A DNA stretch of 36,519 nucleotides from JAGOEX01 sp964630905 (lineage in GTDB: Bacteria; UBP6; UBA1177). The stretch's first letter is position 1, and each line of letters starts with the position of its first letter. The DNA lies in NCBI GenBank assembly GCA_964630905.1, contig CAZVWR010000031.1, forward strand, positions 1 through 36,519. Direction: 5' to 3'. The notes beneath the pieces are model-generated. The model searched no databases. It was not told the origin of the DNA and saw only the letters and a program-made list of their open reading frames with translations. The position numbers and the translations under genes are program-made. Positions 32,261 through 36,519 of the stretch are shown one piece after another.

Positions 32261-32952
32261 ACATGAGAAAAATGTTTTTATACAGCAATAATGCTGAGAG
32301 TTTTGAGGAGCTTATGAAGCCGTTTATCGAATTCAGCGGTGGTGAAAAAGCTGTGATAGCTTTCTGCTGTGAAGGTGCGGCGGGCTGGGAACCGTATTTT
32401 GAAGATTTCAGAGAGCTTTGCCTTTATCTCGGAGCTGCTGAAGTTTTTGCAGTTGCACCTGTCAAAGGAACAACTCGGCTTGATGAAACTGCGACTTCAA
32501 ACATTGAAAAAGCGACTGGCATTTTCATAACTGGCGGAAATACTTTGAATTACTGGTCGATTTATTGCTCACCTGAAATAAAGGAGCTTATCAGAAAAAA
32601 GTATTTTGAAGGAATTCCTTATGCAGGATTGTCGGCAGGATCAATGATTGCCACAGATAAAGTCTATTGTGCAGAAGAAGGGCTGAATGAAGTAAGCACA
32701 GGACTTGAACTTGTGAAGAATCTGCTTGTTGTACCTCATTTCAGCGAGTGGAACATGTTTCCCTCACTCATCAACGACATCGAAATAGTGAAACCGCTAT
32801 TTGCCGCCGGAATCGACGAAAACGCATGCCTTGAAATCACAAACGAAACCAGCGTGAAAGTCCTCGGGGAAAAATGTTTCCTCTTCAAACGGATGGAAAA
32901 TAACGATTACAATCTGAAAGTTCTCAGAAACGGCGATGTGTTTGAGGTGTGA
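32257..32952 (+). CDS. Peptidase S51 family (peptidase E/cyanophycinase-like)
   Basis: 231 aa, class-I-glutamine-amidotransferase-like fold. GIFITGGNTLNYW is the substrate loop and GLSAGSMI carries the nucleophile Ser126; VPHFSEWNM has the likely catalytic His. Peptidase E cleaves Asp-X dipeptides; cyanophycinase relatives cleave beta-Asp-Arg. GTG at 32257 has AAGGAG 8 nt upstream and overlaps the ATPase stop; ATG 32263 would have a 14-nt gap, so GTG is preferred, not certain. Cytoplasmic, no signal. Confidence 0.8.
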   Translation: MNMRKMFLYSNNAESFEELMKPFIEFSGGEKAVIAFCCEGAAGWEPYFEDFRELCLYLGAAEVFAVAPVKGTTRLDETATSNIEKATGIFITGGNTLNYWSIYCSPEIKELIRKKYFEGIPYAGLSAGSMIATDKVYCAEEGLNEVSTGLELVKNLLVVPHFSEWNMFPSLINDIEIVKPLFAAGIDENACLEITNETSVKVLGEKCFLFKRMENNDYNLKVLRNGDVFEV

Positions 32953-33000
32953 GAAAATTGACTGGAAAATAAAGTTGATTGTTTTATATTGAAAACTAAA

Positions 33001-33048
33001 ATGGATTTATCTGAAATTATTCAGAGGATGTCAAAGGAGGATCGTTAA
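33001..33048 (+). CDS. 15-codon leader ORF before the methyltransferase
   Basis: Reads MDLSEIIQRMSKEDR then TAA, with the stop 1 nt before the methyltransferase ATG. The SD of the methyltransferase (AAGGAGG) lies inside it, so ribosomes on the leader would cover that SD. It has no SD of its own. It could be a translational control leader or the stub of a lost gene. Position, not composition, is the argument. The promoter of this region is not clear: TTGACT at 32958 and TTTATA at 32983 are 19 nt apart. Confidence 0.3.
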   Translation: MDLSEIIQRMSKEDR

Positions 33049-33049
33049 A

Positions 33050-33958
33050 ATGAGATCAGCAAAAAACGAATTAGTAGCTACTTATGGTGTAGAAATAAAA
33101 ACGGATATCATTTTGGGCGACTGTAAAGAAAAACTTAAACTTTTAGATGACAATTCAGTTGATTTAATAGTAACTTCACCACCCTATGCTGATCAAAGAA
33201 AAAACACATATGGTGGAATCCGTCCAGATAAGTATGTTGAATGGTTTTTACCGATCTCAGAACAACTTTTAAGAGTTTTAAAACCTACAGGCACCTTTAT
33301 CTTAAATATAAAAGAAAAGGTTGTTGAAGGGGAGAGAAGCACCTATGTTATGGAGCTTATTTTAGAAATGAGAAAACAAGGTTGGCTCTGGACAGAAGAG
33401 TTTATATGGCACAAGAAAAATTGTTATCCCGGAAAATGGCCAAACAGATTCAGAGATGCATGGGAAAGACTTCTTCAATTTAACAAAGACAGAAAGTTTA
33501 ATATGTATCAAGATGAAGTAATGGTCCCAACAGGTGAATGGGCAAAAACTCGTCTAAAAAAATTGTCCGAAACAGATATGGTTCGTGATAACTCAAAAGT
33601 TGGAAGCGGTTTTGGGAAAAACATATCAAACTGGGTTGAAAGAGAAAAAGCGTATCCGACAAATGTTTTACATCTTGCAACAGAGTGCAACAATAAAAAC
33701 CATAGTGCCGCATTCCCGCAGGAGCTTCCTGAATGGTTTATAAAGCTTTTTACCAAAGAAAAAGATACTGTCCTTGACCCATTTATGGGTTCCGGGACAA
33801 CTCTTGTGGCAGCAAACAGAATGAGAAGAAATTCAATAGGAATTGATGTCGTTTCTGATTATGTTAAAATGGTTAAAAAAGAAATTATGCCGGTTGATCT
33901 TTATTTATTTGAAAAGGAGCCAAAGTATGGAAAAACTAAACCTAAAAAGCGTAGTTGA
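33050..33958 (+). CDS. Beta-class DNA methyltransferase of a type II R-M system
   Basis: 302 aa. Motif IV TSPPYADQ (42-49) comes before motif I DPFMGSGTTLVA (about 243), the beta-class order, with the target-recognition region between (WTEEFIWHKKNCYPGKWPNRF onward, residues about 125-200). SPPY suggests N4-cytosine, though N6-adenine cannot be excluded. The SD AAAGGAGG is 7-8 nt before the ATG. It overlaps the endonuclease gene by 32 nt. It protects host DNA from that enzyme. The block 33050-34658 is more AT-rich than its neighbours, in keeping with acquisition by transfer (inference). Confidence 0.9.
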   Translation: MRSAKNELVATYGVEIKTDIILGDCKEKLKLLDDNSVDLIVTSPPYADQRKNTYGGIRPDKYVEWFLPISEQLLRVLKPTGTFILNIKEKVVEGERSTYVMELILEMRKQGWLWTEEFIWHKKNCYPGKWPNRFRDAWERLLQFNKDRKFNMYQDEVMVPTGEWAKTRLKKLSETDMVRDNSKVGSGFGKNISNWVEREKAYPTNVLHLATECNNKNHSAAFPQELPEWFIKLFTKEKDTVLDPFMGSGTTLVAANRMRRNSIGIDVVSDYVKMVKKEIMPVDLYLFEKEPKYGKTKPKKRS

Positions 33959-34658
33959 TTATGTTGAAAAAAACATCGGTGTTTTCCATCAGAAAAGAAT
34001 AAGATGTGTTGATGGATTAAAGTTAAAAAATGTTCTAAAAAGAAAGAATCCATATCTTTTTAAAGCAAAAAATGTAACGACATCTGAACAAATTATTCGC
34101 GGGATTGTTGATGCATATATTTCTTCAAATGAAGAAACAATTTTCGGAGATTGGCTTGAAGGTCTGGCCATTTTCATTAATGAAAAAGTATACGATGGCA
34201 GAAAATCTGGTATTAAAGGCATTGATCTCGAATTTGATAAAGACGGGAATCGGCATATTGTAAGTATTAAGTCTGGCCCTAATTGGGGCAACTCTTCTCA
34301 GATTGCTAAAATGGTTAATGATTTTAATGTCGCAAAAAAAACACTCAGAACAAGCAATTCAAATTTGCAGATTGTTGCGGTTAATGGTTGTTGTTACGGA
34401 AAATCAAAAAAGTGGGATTGCGGAACTCATTTTAAATATTGTGGTCAGAGATTCTGGGAGTTTATTTCAGGCAACAAAGATCTTTATATTGAAATAATTG
34501 AACCTTTGGGACATAAGGCTAAGGAAAGAAATGAAGAGTTTCAGGAATCTTATTCAAAAATGATAAACAAGTTTACAAAAGAATTTTCCAATGAATTTTG
34601 TATGGATAGTGGAAAAATTGATTGGGAGAAAATTATCCGTTTTAACTCTTCCAAATGA
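33927..34658 (+). CDS. PmeII-like type II restriction endonuclease
   Basis: 243 aa. I recognise it as similar to PmeII family type II endonucleases: VVDYVEKNIGVFHQKRI, LKRKNPYLFKAKN, ETIFGDWLEGLAIF, then the PD-(D/E)xK-like site GIDLEF (D100) with HIVSIKSGPNWGNSSQ (K115), AVNGCCYG and YCGQRFWEFISG. The ATG at 33927 has AAGGAG 7 nt upstream and lies inside the methyltransferase gene; a frame open from 33843 is not used. The overlap lets the methylase be made first. Its recognition site cannot be read from sequence. Confidence 0.8.
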   Translation: MEKLNLKSVVDYVEKNIGVFHQKRIRCVDGLKLKNVLKRKNPYLFKAKNVTTSEQIIRGIVDAYISSNEETIFGDWLEGLAIFINEKVYDGRKSGIKGIDLEFDKDGNRHIVSIKSGPNWGNSSQIAKMVNDFNVAKKTLRTSNSNLQIVAVNGCCYGKSKKWDCGTHFKYCGQRFWEFISGNKDLYIEIIEPLGHKAKERNEEFQESYSKMINKFTKEFSNEFCMDSGKIDWEKIIRFNSSK

Positions 34659-34728
34659 AAATCACCATAATTTCTGGAAACAAAAAGACTTCGGATTTAT
34701 TGAGCAGTTTTCATATACGGAGATAACC

Positions 34729-34791
34729 ATGAGATCATTGTTATTAAGTGCTGTTTTTGTTGCGATTTTAGTGTTTTCGATGAAGTTTTAA
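34729..34791 (+). CDS. 20-aa hydrophobic mini-ORF
   Basis: Reads MRSLLLSAVFVAILVFSMKF and stops. GGAG lies 6 nt before the ATG, an ideal SD. It looks like a signal peptide or single membrane helix without a mature part. It may be the 5' stub of a gene cut off by the arrival of the leftward GIY-YIG gene, whose stop overlaps its stop by 3 nt, or a membrane-active small peptide. Nothing else supports either view. Confidence 0.35.
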   Translation: MRSLLLSAVFVAILVFSMKF

Positions 34792-35150
34792 CCAGTTACT
34801 TTTTTCCTGTTATATCCTGAATCGCCGAATGGCTGGAGTTTTCCTATCCATTTTTCTTCAAGTTTTGCAAGTTCAGCTTTTTCGTCAAAAAACTCATTGT
34901 CAGATGGTTTCAGCTCTTCAAGGACTGTGAATTCGAAGTTTTCTTCGCCGTATTCTTTCCATTCCCGGTTGAAAGATGCATCGAAGAAGCCGGATCCGAG
35001 TTTGAGCTGAAATTTTATACTGTTGAATGCCGCAGGAATATTAGACGATGCTTTCACGAAGATCTTTCCGTTAATCCTGTTCCTTACTTGATAAATTCCT
35101 GTAAGTTGCTCTGTTTCTTTATATTCTCTTTTCAAATCTTTTCTGTCCAT
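34788..35150 (-). CDS. GIY-YIG family protein, catalytic residues partly lost
   Basis: 120 aa. GIYQVRNRINGKIFVKAS (18-35) is the GIY-YIG hairpin: Tyr20 is kept, but the second Tyr is Phe (IFV for YIG), and the conserved Arg helix reads AAFNSIKFQLKLG without a clear Arg. WKEYGEENFEFTVLEEL, ELAKLEEKWI (metal Glu) and GDSGYN end the domain as in the short GIY-YIG proteins. It follows the DUF2087 gene by 1 nt and is co-transcribed with it. DNA cleavage is doubtful; binding or regulation is possible. Confidence 0.75.
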   Translation of the reverse strand: MDRKDLKREYKETEQLTGIYQVRNRINGKIFVKASSNIPAAFNSIKFQLKLGSGFFDASFNREWKEYGEENFEFTVLEELKPSDNEFFDEKAELAKLEEKWIGKLQPFGDSGYNRKKVTG

Positions 35151-35151
35151 T

Positions 35152-35931
35152 TTATTTCTTCTCCGTAATTATCCTGACTTTATATTTACTGCCGTCAGCA
35201 GTCCGCTTCATAAAACCGTACTCAATAAGGTATCTTCTGAGCGTGACATGGTCGCTCCACACTTTCATAAGTATCTGATTTATTTCTGGTTCTGAATATA
35301 TTCGGCCTGCTTGAAATCTTGTCATTATGTGTCGCAGAACGATGATCTTTCTCTTTTCACGGGATGGAAATTCAGAGAGCGGACCGTCAAGCCCCTGCGG
35401 AAAACAGGTTTTCAGACATTTTGCAGTTTCCTCTTCTGTGATATCGTATCTGCTGTCAACCATTTTTGCTCCGGCAGGAACAGGAACCGGCACAGGAAGA
35501 GTAGTTTTTGTTTCATTCATCAGCTCCATTATCGCCAGAAAAACCTTGGCCTGTTTTTCCCTTTCGCGAAGGGAGAAACGGTGATTCCTGATAGTTGATG
35601 TGCTTTTTCCGCCTGCTTCTTTCAATATCGCAATATCACTCGAACCCTGACTCATGAGCTCAATAAGCTTTTTTTGAAGCTCGGTTATTCCCGTGTATTT
35701 TTTGTCCATTGCAAGAAGAGACGAAAGCACCGAGCCGTGATTCTGAGTTATATGGCGGATCATTGCTTTTTGTGCTTCATAATAAATACCGTTTTCAGGA
35801 TAAACAATCCCTTTTTCAAATGTCTTACCGCAGAAAATGCAGGTGAAAGAGTTTTCATCAGGTGTCGTTTTGTAACCTTTTTTCATTTCTTCAAGTGAAG
35901 ATTCCCAAAAAAGATCTTTTACAGTCTTCAT
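35152..35931 (-). CDS. DUF2087 transcriptional regulator with zinc finger
   Basis: 259 aa. Residues 29-66 are a likely zinc finger, C31-x2-C34...H60-x4-H65. Residues about 80-130 form an HTH of the LuxR/sigma4 sort (ITELQKKLIELMSQGSSDIAIL, TIRNHRFSLRERE). A proline/valine linker (TTLPVPVPVPAGAK) leads to DUF2087 at about 185-255 (FPSREKRKIIVLRHIMTRF, YSEPEINQILMKVW, LRRYLIEYGFM). This DUF2087 architecture is found in small operons with GIY-YIG genes, as here. Start ATG 35931; the in-frame TTG at 35937 has no SD advantage. Probably binds its own promoter at 35970-35998. Confidence 0.75.
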   Translation of the reverse strand: MKTVKDLFWESSLEEMKKGYKTTPDENSFTCIFCGKTFEKGIVYPENGIYYEAQKAMIRHITQNHGSVLSSLLAMDKKYTGITELQKKLIELMSQGSSDIAILKEAGGKSTSTIRNHRFSLREREKQAKVFLAIMELMNETKTTLPVPVPVPAGAKMVDSRYDITEEETAKCLKTCFPQGLDGPLSEFPSREKRKIIVLRHIMTRFQAGRIYSEPEINQILMKVWSDHVTLRRYLIEYGFMKRTADGSKYKVRIITEKK

Positions 35932-35969
35932 AGTCAAATTCCCATTTCGTCTATTAATAAACCAGATGA

Positions 35970-35998
35970 ATATTACTTATGTCTATTATATAAGTCAA
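35970..35998 (-). promoter_or_regulatory. Promoter with overlapping inverted repeat of the DUF2087 operon
   Basis: Minus-strand TTGACT (35998-35993), a 17-nt spacer and TAATAT (35975-35970). The spacer holds an inverted repeat ACTTAT-9 nt-ATAAGT (plus strand 35975-35995) that could bind a dimeric repressor, plausibly the encoded DUF2087/HTH protein. Confidence 0.5.
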
Positions 35999-36041
35999 CA
36001 TAATTAAATAATGTCTGTTTGGCAAGATGAGAGGGAAATCT

Positions 36042-36518
36042 CTAAAGCTTGTCTGCGATTCCTTTGATGAAAGGTGATTCAAATTCGGTTGCGAGAATAT
36101 CCATGAAAACTGAATTATGACGATGTCTTGCAATAAGTCTGTCTTCTCTGCGGATTCCAATTTCTTTGAATCCGATCTTTTTGTATGATGCTACTGCTCG
36201 TTTATTGAAATCAAAAACACATAGCATAATGTTGTGTAAATTCAAGATATTAAAGCCATAATCAAGAATCAGTTTTACAGCTTCTGTGCCATATCCTTTG
36301 TCCCAGTAATCTTTTTCACCTATTACTATCCCAAGAGTTGCTGTGCCGTTAATCTGGTTAATATCCATGAGAGAAGTGTTGCCTATAATTTTATCCGTCT
36401 TTATATCAATTATTCCAAATATTGGAGCACCCGATTTCAGTTGATTTTCTATGAATTCTTTCTCTTTAAAAAGTGAAATAACACTCGGATGCGGAGCAAC
36501 ATAAAGAACCATTTCCAT
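36042..36518 (-). CDS. GNAT acetyltransferase (RimJ/RimL-like), cut by the window edge
   Basis: 158 aa visible. It matches the RimJ/RimL/Acetyltransf_3 group: FGIIDIKTDKIIGNTSLMDI, LGIVIGEKDYWDKGYGTEAVK (motif A, acetyl-CoA binding), FNILNLHNIMLCVFDFN and RAVASYKKIGFKEIGIRRE (motif B). The usual first 20-30 residues of the family are missing, so the gene very likely begins beyond 36519. The ATG at 36518 is then internal. It acetylates an amine (protein N terminus or small molecule), not predictable. Confidence 0.85.
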   Translation of the reverse strand: MEMVLYVAPHPSVISLFKEKEFIENQLKSGAPIFGIIDIKTDKIIGNTSLMDINQINGTATLGIVIGEKDYWDKGYGTEAVKLILDYGFNILNLHNIMLCVFDFNKRAVASYKKIGFKEIGIRREDRLIARHRHNSVFMDILATEFESPFIKGIADKL

Positions 36519-36519
36519 G

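Overview
The window reads as a chromosomal segment of an uncultured-type Gram-negative (two-membrane) bacterium. A TamB/TamA pair, lipoproteins, a predicted outer-membrane barrel and an Omp85 protein ending in Phe all imply an outer membrane. The DNA is moderately AT-rich, arginine is often AGA/AGG, and TTG and GTG starts with good Shine-Dalgarno (SD) sequences are frequent. The two DUF1566 lipoproteins with (G/D)-(N/D)-(T/S) linkers and dickkopf/EB-like cysteine motifs resemble proteins of Myxococcota/Bradymonadota-type lineages and related candidate phyla. That placement is an impression, not a proof.

Layout. 1-1250: a leftward lysine exporter (LysO) split into two translationally coupled genes, and a promoter firing off the left edge. 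1249-1896: a small PAS protein with a CxxC...CxxC tail. 2027-14089: one long tightly packed rightward operon, probably from the TTGACA promoter at 1972. It has a GT2-DUF2062 protein, a giant MMPL exporter-acyltransferase-methyltransferase fusion, a CrtI/RetSat-like FAD oxidoreductase, a membrane-anchored C45-type Ntn hydrolase and a PaaK-like adenylating enzyme. PanC, a PLP aminotransferase, FolK and a 91-aa unknown protein follow. The first five genes look like the export and tailoring half of an aryl-polyene/flexirubin-like pigment-lipid cluster, but no ketosynthase or acyl carrier protein is present here.

14090-18005: a leftward YitT-family membrane protein diverges from a small lipoprotein-coaE-POT transporter-HAD phosphatase operon. 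18035-21800: an accessory zone with two tandem DUF1566 lipoproteins, a barrel protein sharing a 46-bp duplicated leader with one of them, a 420-nt hairpin-rich non-coding stretch, and an N-terminally truncated ORF6N gene sandwiched between two copies of the 3' end of a flavodoxin-fold oxidoreductase gene.

22448-24092: a three-gene ABC-2 type exporter. 24161-30894: tRNA-Gly(CCC) with a consensus promoter, then TamB only 6 nt after the tRNA CCA end, overlapping a large TamA/Omp85 protein. 30900-32952: an AAA/DUF4143 ATPase preceded by three 16-bp operator-like repeats spaced exactly 40 bp apart, and an S51 peptidase. 33001-34658: a type II restriction-modification system (beta-class SPPY methyltransferase and PmeII-like endonuclease) with a 15-codon leader ORF. 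34729-36518: a tiny hydrophobic ORF, a leftward DUF2087 regulator plus GIY-YIG pair under a promoter/operator, and a GNAT acetyltransferase cut by the right edge.

The most interesting candidates are the polyketide-synthase-free APE/flexirubin-like module with its triple fusion, the 40-bp-periodic operator array of the DUF4143 ATPase, the tRNA-tamB arrangement without a ribosome binding site, and the ORF6N remnant inside a gene-tail duplication. All homology statements come from reading the sequences by eye; no search was run.
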